A DNA stretch of 64,000 nucleotides from an uncultured Muribaculaceae bacterium (GCA_934675575.1 CAKUQQ010000002.1:192217-256216), one strand, 5' to 3'. Positions 54,302-62,304 are shown, counted from the stretch's first letter. Numbers and translations are program-made. Notes: generated by a model from the sequence alone, not told the origin.

Positions 54302-54757
54302 TTATTGCTTTTTGACAGCTATTTTTATCTCCGAGGTTGCAATCACCTCGTCGCCGCACTTCACGGTGGCTTGTGCCAGAGTCATGCCAAACACTTCCTC
54401 CACCACTTCCACTGCGGTGGTGATGGTTTGCCCCACAAGAGGGTGACGAAGCACCTCAAAATTGCGCACGGCTCCTATGAAGCCTATTTGCACTGCGGTT
54501 TTGAGAATGTATTTGTTGATGTAGCCAAGCCTGGCGGCACACGTTTGCGCCACGTTTTCCACAAGCCCTGTGGTGGAAAATGCGCCATTGTCGGCAAATA
54601 TGTTGTCGTTGCCTATGGTGGTTTCGGTCACGGTGAGGCGATTGTCGAAGTGGGTGAGCCGTCCTATCATCACAAAAGGCTCTTGCTGCGGCAGGAGGCC
54701 GTGAATGTCGATAGAGGCGACGCTTTGGTCAGATGGAGCTTCAACGTCAAAAGTCAT
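54302..54757 (-). CDS. Hotdog-fold dehydratase (ApeP/FabZ-like)
   Basis: The 151-residue protein starts MTFDVEAPSDQSVASIDIHG; its ATG overlaps the acyltransferase stop by one base (TAATG). Motifs are the N-terminal LLPQQEPFVMIGRLTHFD and the catalytic helix FSTTGLVENVAQTCAARLGY with Glu, as in FabA/FabZ-like and ApeP-type dehydratases. Together with the 49.3 kb gene it would supply the dehydration step that leaves all-conjugated double bonds. Confidence 0.83.
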   Translation of the reverse strand: MTFDVEAPSDQSVASIDIHGLLPQQEPFVMIGRLTHFDNRLTVTETTIGNDNIFADNGAFSTTGLVENVAQTCAARLGYINKYILKTAVQIGFIGAVRNFEVLRHPLVGQTITTAVEVVEEVFGMTLAQATVKCGDEVIATSEIKIAVKKQ

Positions 54758-55638
54758 TAGTCCCAAAATTCATAATAATTATACCATTGAGCAGGATAAA
54801 GTGTGAGCAAGCGCTCGAGTTCGGCAACATAGGCGGTGGCAAGCTGCCGCATCTGCTCTTGCCGCGGAGCGGCTTTGTCGTAGTCGAGCGGCGTGACAAA
54901 CACCGTGTAGCCAGTGGCCGATGTTTTCATCACATTCACCGCAAGCACGCTGAGGCCACGCATGGTGGCCATTTGAAACGGCCCTGCCGGAAATTTTGCC
55001 TTTTTGCCGAGAAACGTGACTTCTATGCTCTTGGAAGAGCCAAAGATGCGATCGGCAGGCAAGCTCACGCACTCACCGGCAGCCAGAGCCGCATTTAGCT
55101 CAAAAAGATGCGACATGTCGGGCTTGATGGTTATCAGGCGTATGTTGTCTTTGCTCAAAATCTTGTTGCGCTCTTCCATCACGGTGGGCTTTTCGCCGCC
55201 ATATACCAGCGCATTGAAGCGTTTGTGCTTGGCTGTGAGTGAATAGCCGGCAATCTCGTAGTTGCCTATGTGGGCACTTAGCTGCACGAAAGCCTCGTTG
55301 CGACATTCGAGCTGCTGGTAGTGTTCGAGTCCCACAATGCTTAGTTTGAACCGCTTGCCTGCCCACATGGCAAACTTATCGACCACAACTTGGCCGAAGC
55401 AGCAATGGTTGACGTAGGCCATGACAAGTGATTTTGCCACCGAGTAGCCACACCGCCGGCGGAAATAGTGATAGATGATTTTGCCGCTTGGGCGAAGAAG
55501 CAGGCACACCGGAATCACGCACACATTCGTAAAGGCATAGACAGCGCGCACAGGGGCGTGGCGCAGAAGCCTGATTAGGGTGTGGTGCATGTAGCTGCTG
55601 CCGTATGTGGTGCCGGCCCACTTCTTGTCTGGAGTCAT
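54757..55638 (-). CDS. LpxL/HtrB-family lysophospholipid acyltransferase
   Basis: The 293-residue protein has a membrane-near N-terminus (VRAVYAFTNVCVIPVCLLLR) and the family block FVQLSAHIGNYEIAG with H-x3-NYE (HxxxWE-like). DRIFGSSKSIEVTFLGKKAKFPAGPF is the second conserved region. Such enzymes move an acyl chain from ACP to a lipid. It is the third acyltransferase type in this operon. Its start overlaps the stop of the downstream-labelled ACP gene by 4 bp. Confidence 0.85.
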   Translation of the reverse strand: MTPDKKWAGTTYGSSYMHHTLIRLLRHAPVRAVYAFTNVCVIPVCLLLRPSGKIIYHYFRRRCGYSVAKSLVMAYVNHCCFGQVVVDKFAMWAGKRFKLSIVGLEHYQQLECRNEAFVQLSAHIGNYEIAGYSLTAKHKRFNALVYGGEKPTVMEERNKILSKDNIRLITIKPDMSHLFELNAALAAGECVSLPADRIFGSSKSIEVTFLGKKAKFPAGPFQMATMRGLSVLAVNVMKTSATGYTVFVTPLDYDKAAPRQEQMRQLATAYVAELERLLTLYPAQWYNYYEFWD

Positions 55639-55877
55639 TTTACCTTGCTCTCTATGTAGTCGCAGAATTGCTTGAGGGTTGTAACGCCTTGCATTTCCTC
55701 TGGTTTGATTTTGAAACCGAAATTCTTTTCGACAATCACCACGATGTCAACGAAGTCGAGGCTGTCGATGCCCATGTCTTCTTTGAGTCGCGCGTCGTCA
55801 AAAATTTTGTCTTCGTCAATTTCGAGGTCTTCAATCAGGAAATTGCGTACTTTATCTTCAATCTGTTTTCTGTCCAT
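55635..55877 (-). CDS. Acyl carrier protein
   Basis: The 80-residue carrier has Ser39 in KEDMGIDSLDFVDIVV. Its opening MDRKQIEDKVRNFLIEDLEI and acidic character are classical. It is coupled by ATGA-type overlap to the LpxL-like acyltransferase, so it may deliver the acyl chain used in that step. Confidence 0.93.
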   Translation of the reverse strand: MDRKQIEDKVRNFLIEDLEIDEDKIFDDARLKEDMGIDSLDFVDIVVIVEKNFGFKIKPEEMQGVTTLKQFCDYIESKVK

Positions 55878-55888
55878 TTTATTTGTTG

Positions 55889-56986
55889 TTATTTGTCCTT
55901 TTTAATTTCAAGAATTGTGTGGCCTTGGCCTATGCCGTCGTGGACGGCTACCACATGAAGCCCTGCGCGCTCTATTTGGCGCATCATGTCGGCGGAGTGA
56001 TACATCTTGCTGTTGCCGTTGGCCATGACGGTGAAATACACGCTCGTCATGGTGAGGCACAAGGCTGCCGGCTCATATTTCTGCCTGTCCCAGAAAGTTT
56101 CCATCACATAGAGTGTGGTGTGGGGTGTCATCACTTGCGCAGCCTTGCACAATATGGTGAATATTTCGTCTTCGGAGAAGCAGTCGAGAAATTGGCTCAT
56201 CAATATTGCGTCCCACCTCCCTGTTGGCAGTGAGCTTGAGGGGTCGAGCACATTGGTGGCAATGCCCGATATGCGCTCGGCTCCGTCGTGGTCGGCTATG
56301 TTGCGCTGCATCAGTCCTATCTGTCCTGGCAGGTCCACAATGGTGACTTGCACCTGCGGGTCGTGCTGCACGCAGCGCAGTGCAAAACGGCCTGTGTTGC
56401 CGCCTACGTCCATAATGCGCTTGGGGCTGCCGGCAAACACGGTGTCGATTACCGTGTCGAATGAATGGTCGCTATAGAAATGGTCGAATCCAAACCAGCT
56501 GTCTTGCACCTGCTTGTCGAGTTTCGACAACCCTTCGTAAATCGTGGACCAGCTGCCAAGCGTTTTCAACCCTTCGGGCTTGCCGTGGAGCAAAGCCTCG
56601 TCGAGATGAAACATACCCTTGTAGTTAACGTCGTGGTTGAAGTCGGTGTTGACACGTGTGGCAGGGTCGTTGAGAAAAAACCACCCTGTTTTCGACAGCG
56701 TGTAGCGGTCGCTTTCAGGGTCGATGAGAATGGTGCCGGCGCTAAGCGAGGCTTCGAGCAAAATCTTCAGCGCATAGGTTGAGAGATTGGTCTTTTGCTG
56801 CAGCTCGTCGATTGTGAGTCCGTTGAGGCTGTCGCGGAGCATGTCGAATATGCCGAATTTGAGCATAACCCTCGACACTTGGAATATGACAGGTGCCCAG
56901 GCGATGAATTCGGCTTGGCGTTGTGCTTCGCGTGCCGACAGCGTCTCGTGCGTGTAGCGGTCAGCTATGGATTTCGAGAATTTCAT
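55889..56986 (-). CDS. SAM-dependent O-methyltransferase with dimerisation domain
   Basis: The 365-residue protein starts MKFSKSIADRYTHETLSARE. An N-terminal winged-helix dimerisation domain (GLTIDELQQKTNLSTYALKI) is followed by the class I SAM domain (RIMDVGGNTGRFALRCVQHD, DLPGQIGLMQRNI). This is the layout of plant- and bacterial-type O-methyltransferases (Methyltransf_2). A methyltransferase that decorates the aryl head is known from aryl polyene clusters, so a phenolic hydroxyl is a reasonable target. The substrate is not proven. Confidence 0.87.
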   Translation of the reverse strand: MKFSKSIADRYTHETLSAREAQRQAEFIAWAPVIFQVSRVMLKFGIFDMLRDSLNGLTIDELQQKTNLSTYALKILLEASLSAGTILIDPESDRYTLSKTGWFFLNDPATRVNTDFNHDVNYKGMFHLDEALLHGKPEGLKTLGSWSTIYEGLSKLDKQVQDSWFGFDHFYSDHSFDTVIDTVFAGSPKRIMDVGGNTGRFALRCVQHDPQVQVTIVDLPGQIGLMQRNIADHDGAERISGIATNVLDPSSSLPTGRWDAILMSQFLDCFSEDEIFTILCKAAQVMTPHTTLYVMETFWDRQKYEPAALCLTMTSVYFTVMANGNSKMYHSADMMRQIERAGLHVVAVHDGIGQGHTILEIKKDK

Positions 56987-57018
56987 GCTTTTGTTTTTGT
57001 TGTTTGGGAGCAAAGAAG

Positions 57019-57792
57019 TTAAAAGTCAAAGGAGACGGAAAAGTTGAGCCCGTCGTAATTCTGTTTGCCGCCATACCAATGGTTGTTGCCATAATAGTCA
57101 TAGTCCATGAAATCTTCGTCGGCATATTGCATGGAGTAGCCGAGTGCCACGCTCAAGCCCATGTTGGTGTGACCAAAATAGAAATGGAAACCAACCGATG
57201 GCGAGAAGTAGAAGCCGTTGGCATCGCCCACGCCATAACCGGCCTTAACCTCAAGGTAAGGCGAGAAATTGCGTCGAAATGCCTGGTGGATTTCTGTGCG
57301 CACATCGGCATATATGGGGTAGCTCCACACTTCATCGTCCCAATAGGTGGCTCCCATGCCGGCACCCACAAACAGATAGGGGTTTATCTGGCAACCATGC
57401 GTGGTGAATAGTGTGATGCGGTTGTAATTGTTGATTTCGTCGCCTGTGCCCACTGTGTAGGTGTAGCCGGCGAATCCGCGGTAGCGATGGGCTTTTTCCC
57501 AGCCATATTGTTCGTCGTCGAAGTTAAAGCGCCTGTTGCTGTCACATTTCTTGCCTTTCTCGTCTTTTCTCTCTTTGGCGATATAGGCAACCTCGTCGGT
57601 GCGATAGACAAACAGGCTGCCGTCGGCTGTTTCAATTCTTATGTTGCCCTCGGGGGCAGCCTCGAGCAATGTGCCGCGAATCACGCTGCCGTTTTTGAGA
57701 TAGACGACATCTACCAAGTCGGTTGCGGAGGCCGTAAGGGTGCTGACAGCCATGAGAAACAGTGCTGCGAGCCATTTTGTGAAATTAGCCAT
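57019..57792 (-). CDS. Outer-membrane beta-barrel-like protein of the cluster (1)
   Basis: The 257-residue protein starts MANFTKWLAALFLMAVSTLT (signal peptide). A short KNGSVIRGTLLEAAPEGNIR segment of the type that precedes many Bacteroidales barrels is followed by alternating strands (RGFAGYTYTVGT, YLFVGAGMGATYW, SPYLEVKAGYGVG, SPSVGFHFYFG, LSVALGYSMQ). It ends VSFDF with C-terminal Phe, the classic outer-membrane insertion signal. It is related to the gene directly upstream. It may hold or export the polyene lipid. Confidence 0.78.
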   Translation of the reverse strand: MANFTKWLAALFLMAVSTLTASATDLVDVVYLKNGSVIRGTLLEAAPEGNIRIETADGSLFVYRTDEVAYIAKERKDEKGKKCDSNRRFNFDDEQYGWEKAHRYRGFAGYTYTVGTGDEINNYNRITLFTTHGCQINPYLFVGAGMGATYWDDEVWSYPIYADVRTEIHQAFRRNFSPYLEVKAGYGVGDANGFYFSPSVGFHFYFGHTNMGLSVALGYSMQYADEDFMDYDYYGNNHWYGGKQNYDGLNFSVSFDF

Positions 57793-57826
57793 AATCTTGT
57801 TTTTTTTGTGTTTATTGGAAGGTGTG

Positions 57827-58342
57827 TTAAAAATCCAATGATACTGACAGATGCAGGCAGTTTGACTCCGGGAGTATGGTGTAGCCAAAGCCGGGGCTTA
57901 TGCCGCATTTGCCGTTTCCGATGGCAAACCGGCAACCGATGGTCTGCGACTGAAACACGCCGCTGTCGCTACTGCCATCTAAAGCGATTGTGACACCTGA
58001 TTTCACGTCGGCAAACGGAACTATCTTGTCGTTGATTACGCCTGGCAGCTCAAAGCGTGTGTGAACGAAAATCGGCAAGTAGGAGGCGCTTTCATCGGTG
58101 TTGAATATATAGCCGAGTCCTGCTCCGGCAAACCAGCTTTTACTGACTTGAAAACCGTGAGAGGTCAAGAGCGACACATTAAACTCTGATTCGTCGTTCA
58201 AATCCATCATGCCATAGGCTTCAACCAACCCTCGATAACTCGATGATTTGAACCAGCCGTAATCTTCTTCGTCGAGCGACATTGCAGAGGTGCTGGCAAT
58301 GGTTGCCAAGAGCAATACCAGCGTGAGAAAAAACTTTTTCAT
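57827..58342 (-). CDS. Outer-membrane beta-barrel-like protein of the cluster (2)
   Basis: The 171-residue protein has a signal peptide (MKKFFLTLVLLLATIASTSA). Its strands SYRGLVEAYGMMD, VSLLTSHGFQVSKSWFAGAG and PFADVKSGV align with RGFAGYTYTVGT, ITLFTTHGCQINPYLFVGAG and PYLEVKAGYGV of its downstream neighbour, and it likewise ends in Phe (VSLDF). It lacks the ~70-residue N-terminal segment of the longer copy. Function unknown. Confidence 0.75.
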   Translation of the reverse strand: MKKFFLTLVLLLATIASTSAMSLDEEDYGWFKSSSYRGLVEAYGMMDLNDESEFNVSLLTSHGFQVSKSWFAGAGLGYIFNTDESASYLPIFVHTRFELPGVINDKIVPFADVKSGVTIALDGSSDSGVFQSQTIGCRFAIGNGKCGISPGFGYTILPESNCLHLSVSLDF

Positions 58343-58357
58343 GACGTTGTTGAGTTT

Positions 58358-59587
58358 TTATTGCTTTAATTTTCTGATTACAAGTGCTGAATTTGTGCCG
58401 CCGAAGCCGAAAGAGTTGCTCAACACCACATTGACCTCGGTTTCTACCGTGGTGGGGGTGATGTTGATTTTCTCGGAATATTCGTCGGGATTGTCGAAGT
58501 TGATGTTGGGGGCAACAAAGTTGTTTTGCATCATTATGGTGGAGTAAACCACCTCCGACGCACCTGCCATCCAGCACTCATGACCTGTCATGCCCTTTGT
58601 GGAGCTTATGAGGGCGCGCTGGCCGTGAAATAGGCGATTAAGGGCTATTGCCTCATACATGTCGCCTTGGCGTGTGGAAGTGGCGTGGGCATTGATATAG
58701 TCGATGTCGTCGAGAACCACACCAGCGTCTTTTATGGCGCGGCTCATGGCAATCACGCTGCCGTTGTCGCTCGGTTCGCTTATGCCGCCGCCATTGCTCG
58801 AAAAGCCATAGCCTATTACTTCGGCAAGAATGTTGGCTCCGCGAGCCACGGCGTGGTCATAGTCCTCAAGCACCAGTGCCGCTGCACCGCCGCTTGGCAC
58901 AAGGCCGTCGCGGTCGCGGTCGAACGGGCGGCTTGCACGTGCCGGGTCGTCCATGCGCACAGAGAATGCGCCGAGGGCGTCAAACGACGCCATGGAGTAG
59001 TAGTTGGTTTCTTGCGCACCGCCGCACAGCACCATTTCTTGCAAACCCTGCTTTATCATCATGTAGGCAAGACCTATGGAGTGGCTTCCGCTGGCACATG
59101 CCGAGCTGACGGTAAAGTTGACTCCGCGCAGGTGGAAGATGGTGGATAGGTTCATATTGACGGTGGAATTCATTGACTGGAATATTATGCCGTAGCCGAG
59201 CATGGCGGAGTCGTGCTTTTCGTCCATGATTTTGGCGGCTTCGATGACCGGTTTTGCCGATGAGTCGTTGCCAAAGATACAGCCCACCTCGTTTTGGCGC
59301 AGATACTGGTCGTCGATGCCCGATTGCTCAAAAGCTTGGCGGCTTGCCATGTAGGCGTAGCGCGCCTCTTCCGACATGCCTGCACGCGTGTGGCGGTCAA
59401 TCATCTGCTTGGTGATGACCGGTTCCTCAACTATGCCTGTGAGGGCGGAGCGATAGCCATAGGTGATGCGCTCTTGCTGCAAGCCTATGCCAGAACGGCC
59501 GGCAAACAGCGAGTCTTTAACGGTTTTTATGTCGGTGCCAAGGCAAGACCAAATGCCCATGCCGGTGATTACTACTCGTTTTTCCAT
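58358..59587 (-). CDS. Beta-ketoacyl-ACP synthase II (FabF-like)
   Basis: The 409-residue ketosynthase has no extension: Cys164 in SSACASGSHSIG, His301 in INAHATST, His336 in KGMTGHECWMAGA, and the ending NSFGFGGTNSALVI. It is the stand-alone third synthase, placed with the ketoreductase at the front of the operon. It may do the first condensation or make the fatty-acyl part. Confidence 0.92.
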   Translation of the reverse strand: MEKRVVITGMGIWSCLGTDIKTVKDSLFAGRSGIGLQQERITYGYRSALTGIVEEPVITKQMIDRHTRAGMSEEARYAYMASRQAFEQSGIDDQYLRQNEVGCIFGNDSSAKPVIEAAKIMDEKHDSAMLGYGIIFQSMNSTVNMNLSTIFHLRGVNFTVSSACASGSHSIGLAYMMIKQGLQEMVLCGGAQETNYYSMASFDALGAFSVRMDDPARASRPFDRDRDGLVPSGGAAALVLEDYDHAVARGANILAEVIGYGFSSNGGGISEPSDNGSVIAMSRAIKDAGVVLDDIDYINAHATSTRQGDMYEAIALNRLFHGQRALISSTKGMTGHECWMAGASEVVYSTIMMQNNFVAPNINFDNPDEYSEKINITPTTVETEVNVVLSNSFGFGGTNSALVIRKLKQ

Positions 59588-59660
59588 TTATTGTGACTGG
59601 TGTGTGGTGATTCTGTTTTGTGGTTTGTCTTTGTGTCTTTGATTGCAGCGATGCAGGTGC

Positions 59661-60389
59661 TTATGTGTATAGGCCGCCGTTGATGTTGATGACGTCGCCT
59701 GTGATGTAGGCCGCTTCGGACGAGGCGAGAAAAGCCACAAGGGCAGCCACTTCTTCGGGACGGCCAAAGCGCCCCACAGGCACGAGCTTTTTCAGCTCGT
59801 CTTGAGGCAGGTCGCGTGTCATGTCGGTTTCAATGAAGCCTGGAGCCACTGCATTAACAGTGATGTTGCGCGGTGCAACCTCTTGTGCCAATGCCTTTGT
59901 GGCTGCTATCAGCGCACCCTTGGCTGCGCTATAGTTTACTTGGCCGGCCATTCCTTTCAGACCCGACAGCGAAGCCATGTTGATGATGCGTCCTCCGTGA
60001 CGGCGCGGCATCATGTGCTTGAGCAGCCGGCGAGTTATGTAGAAGAAGCCGTTGAGGTTGGTGTCGAGCACGCTGTGCCAGTCGTCGTCGGGCATCATGA
60101 ACATCACGTTGTCGCGCCTTATGCCGGCGTTGTTGACAAGCACAGAGATGTATTCGTCGGGGTGGCGCTGCTCCCAAGTGTCGATGGCTGCGTTGATTGA
60201 TGCCGGGTCGGCAACGTCGAATGGCAGAAGCTCTGCGTGTCCGCCGGCTTGCTCTATTTCTTGCTTCACGCCAAGTGCGCTTTGCTCGCTCGATTTGAAA
60301 TTGATTATGACGGAGTAGTCGGCGGCAAGGCGCAAGGCTATGGCCCTGCCTATGCCGCGAGAAGCTCCTGTGATTAAAGCATATTTCAT
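59661..60389 (-). CDS. 3-oxoacyl-ACP reductase (FabG-like)
   Basis: The 242-residue short-chain dehydrogenase starts MKYALITGASRGIGRAIALR. Its cofactor loop is GASRGIG (8-14), then NNAG (86-89), and the triad is Ser140, Tyr153, Lys157 (YSAAK). The ending YITGDVININGGLYT is typical of FabG. It reduces the keto group after each condensation. Its ATG overlaps the stop of the antiterminator gene (ATGA); an upstream in-frame start at 60446 is therefore unlikely. Confidence 0.93.
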   Translation of the reverse strand: MKYALITGASRGIGRAIALRLAADYSVIINFKSSEQSALGVKQEIEQAGGHAELLPFDVADPASINAAIDTWEQRHPDEYISVLVNNAGIRRDNVMFMMPDDDWHSVLDTNLNGFFYITRRLLKHMMPRRHGGRIINMASLSGLKGMAGQVNYSAAKGALIAATKALAQEVAPRNITVNAVAPGFIETDMTRDLPQDELKKLVPVGRFGRPEEVAALVAFLASSEAAYITGDVININGGLYT

Positions 60390-61078
60390 AATTTGTTGAT
60401 TTGCTTGATGAAAGCTGATGGAATGTAGGCTGTGGCCACTATGCACAAGCCGTCGATTTCCACCACCACGCGCTGCTGTCCGGCCACGCGCGCCACACGC
60501 CCACGGCAGCCCACAAATGCGCCGTCGGTCACCTCCACGGTGTCGCCGCTTTTGTAGTGGCAGCGAGTTTGGTCAACGAGCATTATGTGCTCGTTGTTGA
60601 CGGCGGTGATGCGAATGAAGTCCATCATGTCGTCATAGGGCACGGTGAGTGGCGGATTAGTGCCGTCGGCAGTGGTCTTGAAGTGGTTGTAATAATAATT
60701 GATGTAGTGCATGACAGGCGTTGACCCGATTAGATCCTGCACTGTGCTTGGCTCGGCATACACAAACAGTATGTTGGGCAGCAGCGGCACAAGAGTGTGA
60801 CGCTTTTTGCCATTGACGAGCCGCAGAGTGTGGCGCACTGGGTAGAAAGCCTCGATGCCGAGAGAAGTGATGTGGTTGAACGCCGCTTGGGCGCGATTGT
60901 AAGTGGCTCGCAGCACAAACCATTGTTTGTTTGGGTCGTGGGCATATCTCACCGACTCCCCGGTCTGCGTGTTGCAGTCACCGAGGGTGATGTCGGGTGT
61001 TGACCCGACATTGGCAGAAATATTCCCGTCTGCTCGGAAGCTCACATTAGACAATGTGTCCATCTTTTTTACAGACAC
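60386..61078 (-). CDS. UpxY-type NusG paralogue (specialised antiterminator)
   Basis: The 230-residue protein has an unstructured ~50-residue N-terminus. A NusG NGN domain follows (QWFVLRATYNRAQAAFNHIT, EAFYPVRHTL, LPNILFVYAEPSTVQDLI), then a C-terminal KOW domain (YKSGDTVEVTDGAFVGCRGR, VVVEIDGL). UpxY proteins keep RNA polymerase running through long capsule operons in Bacteroides, and LoaP does so for polyketide operons in Firmicutes. Being the first gene of a 24-kb operon, it most likely acts on that transcript. GTG at 61078 or ATG at 61063 may be the start; the ATG is favoured. Confidence 0.88.
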   Translation of the reverse strand: MSVKKMDTLSNVSFRADGNISANVGSTPDITLGDCNTQTGESVRYAHDPNKQWFVLRATYNRAQAAFNHITSLGIEAFYPVRHTLRLVNGKKRHTLVPLLPNILFVYAEPSTVQDLIGSTPVMHYINYYYNHFKTTADGTNPPLTVPYDDMMDFIRITAVNNEHIMLVDQTRCHYKSGDTVEVTDGAFVGCRGRVARVAGQQRVVVEIDGLCIVATAYIPSAFIKQINKL

Positions 61079-61221
61079 GCCGGTGGTGGCTTGGCCGCAA
61101 ACTGTTGTAATTCAGTGTGCATTGCCAGTCATGGCCGACACGTGTCAGTTCCCCTCTTCGCTTGTTGCATGGCACGACTGCCATTTGATGATTTTTACGT
61201 AGGGAACAATGTGCAAAGGTA
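61079..61221 (-). promoter_or_regulatory. Promoter and structured leader of the polyene operon
   Basis: On the minus strand TACCTTTG (61221-61214) is a good -7 element. The ~135-nt leader up to the antiterminator gene contains the hairpin ATGGCA-GTCG-TGCCAT (61169-61184) and the perfect palindrome GACACGTGTC (61137-61146). UpxY and LoaP antiterminators are recruited through their 5' leaders, so these structures are candidates for the recognition site. Confidence 0.55.
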
Positions 61222-61234
61222 AAAATATTTGCAC

Positions 61235-61242
61235 TATCTTTG
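61235..61242 (+). promoter_or_regulatory. Divergent -7 element for the DUF1080 gene
   Basis: TATCTTTG lies 52 bp before the ATG at 61294 and only 13 bp from the -7 element of the polyene operon on the other strand. A clear -33 was not found. Confidence 0.55.
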
Positions 61243-61293
61243 GACATTAAAACCATTTTTTATGCTATTAGCACAAATTAAAACCATAAGAGA

Positions 61294-62304
61294 ATGAAGA
61301 AACTATTAATCGCTTTGCTTTGTGCTTTGCCATTGCTCTGCACGATGCCATGTCTGGCGGTGGAAAACTGTCAGAACGCCCCCACGAGTGAAAATGAGTT
61401 GCTGAAGTTGCGCACCGAGCTTTCGGCTGCAAAGTCGGCTAAGGTGCAGAAAGAACTGTTGCGAAAAATGGGCAAGACTGGGCTGTTTCAGGCCATGATT
61501 GCTGCGGGTGAGCATGTGGGTGACAAGCAGACCGGAAATGTGGCTGCGCGTGTGGTGGCCGATGTGGCTCTGGCAAACGCCGCCGAATATGACGGCGAGG
61601 CTATGCGAGGCTTGCTGCGCAAGGCTTTGCCCAAGCTTAGTGGCAACCGCCGCAAGGCAGTGAAAAAACTGCTTGCCAAAAAAGGCAGTGGCAAGGGATT
61701 TGTGTCGATGTTCAACGGCAAGGATTTAACAGGCTGGAAAGGCCTTGTGGAGAACCCCATAGCCAGGGCTAAAATGAGCGCACAGCAGCTTGCCGAGGCA
61801 CAAGTGAAAGCTGATGACAACATGCGTCGCGACTGGAAGGTGGAAGACGGCATGCTGGTGTATGTGGGTTCTGGATTTGACAACCTGTGCACGGTGGAGC
61901 AGTATGGCGACTTTGAAATGTATGTTGACTGGCGGCTCGACCCTGCCGGCAAAGAGCCTGATGCCGGCGTGTATCTGCGTGGCACACCGCAAGTGCAGAT
62001 TTGGGACATAGCTCGCGTTAATGTGGGCGCTCAAGTGGGTTCTGGTGGGCTCTACAACAACAAGAAAAACGTCAGCATACCGAAATGTGTGGCTGATAAC
62101 AAACTCGGTGAGTGGAACAGCTTCTACATAAAAATGGTTGGCGACAAGGTGACGGTGAAGCTCAACGGCGTGCTGGTGGTTGATGGTGTGACGCTGGAAA
62201 ACTACTGGGACCGCTCGCAGCCCATATTCCCTGTGGAGCAGATAGAACTGCAAGCCCACGGCAGCCGCGTGTGGTGGCGCGACCTCTACATCAAGCGACT
62301 GTAA
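61294..62304 (+). CDS. Exported DUF1080 (3-keto-disaccharide hydrolase/concanavalin-like) protein
   Basis: The 336-residue protein has a signal peptide (MKKLLIALLCALPLLCTMPCLA). An N-terminal helical-repeat region (LLRKMGKTGLFQAMIAAG, AMRGLLRKALPKLSGNRR) precedes a C-terminal DUF1080 domain: GFVSMFNGKDLTGWKGLVEN, WKVEDGMLVYVGSGF, DFEMYVDWRLDPAGKEPDAG, GVYLRGTPQVQIWD and a final VWWRDLYIKRL. The domain has a concanavalin-like fold, and some members hydrolyse 3-keto-sugars. It is transcribed divergently from the polyene operon and followed by a hairpin. Confidence 0.9.
   Translation: MKKLLIALLCALPLLCTMPCLAVENCQNAPTSENELLKLRTELSAAKSAKVQKELLRKMGKTGLFQAMIAAGEHVGDKQTGNVAARVVADVALANAAEYDGEAMRGLLRKALPKLSGNRRKAVKKLLAKKGSGKGFVSMFNGKDLTGWKGLVENPIARAKMSAQQLAEAQVKADDNMRRDWKVEDGMLVYVGSGFDNLCTVEQYGDFEMYVDWRLDPAGKEPDAGVYLRGTPQVQIWDIARVNVGAQVGSGGLYNNKKNVSIPKCVADNKLGEWNSFYIKMVGDKVTVKLNGVLVVDGVTLENYWDRSQPIFPVEQIELQAHGSRVWWRDLYIKRL

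Larger units (their letters stand above)
36977..61078 (-). other. Aryl-polyene/flexirubin-like lipid-polyketide gene cluster (single long operon)
   Basis: About 23 genes run on one strand with overlaps or very small gaps. The enzyme set is ketosynthases, ACPs, ketoreductase, hotdog dehydratases, thioesterase, AMP ligase, O-methyltransferase, three kinds of acyltransferase, a glycosyltransferase and an MMPL exporter. This is the set known from aryl polyene and flexirubin pathways of Bacteroidetes and Proteobacteria. An aromatic ammonia-lyase and DarA/DarB-type resorcinol enzymes are absent. Two CrtI-like flavoproteins are added. A UpxY-like antiterminator is the first gene. The product is inferred to be a membrane-anchored, polyene-bearing lipid. 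Confidence 0.85.
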
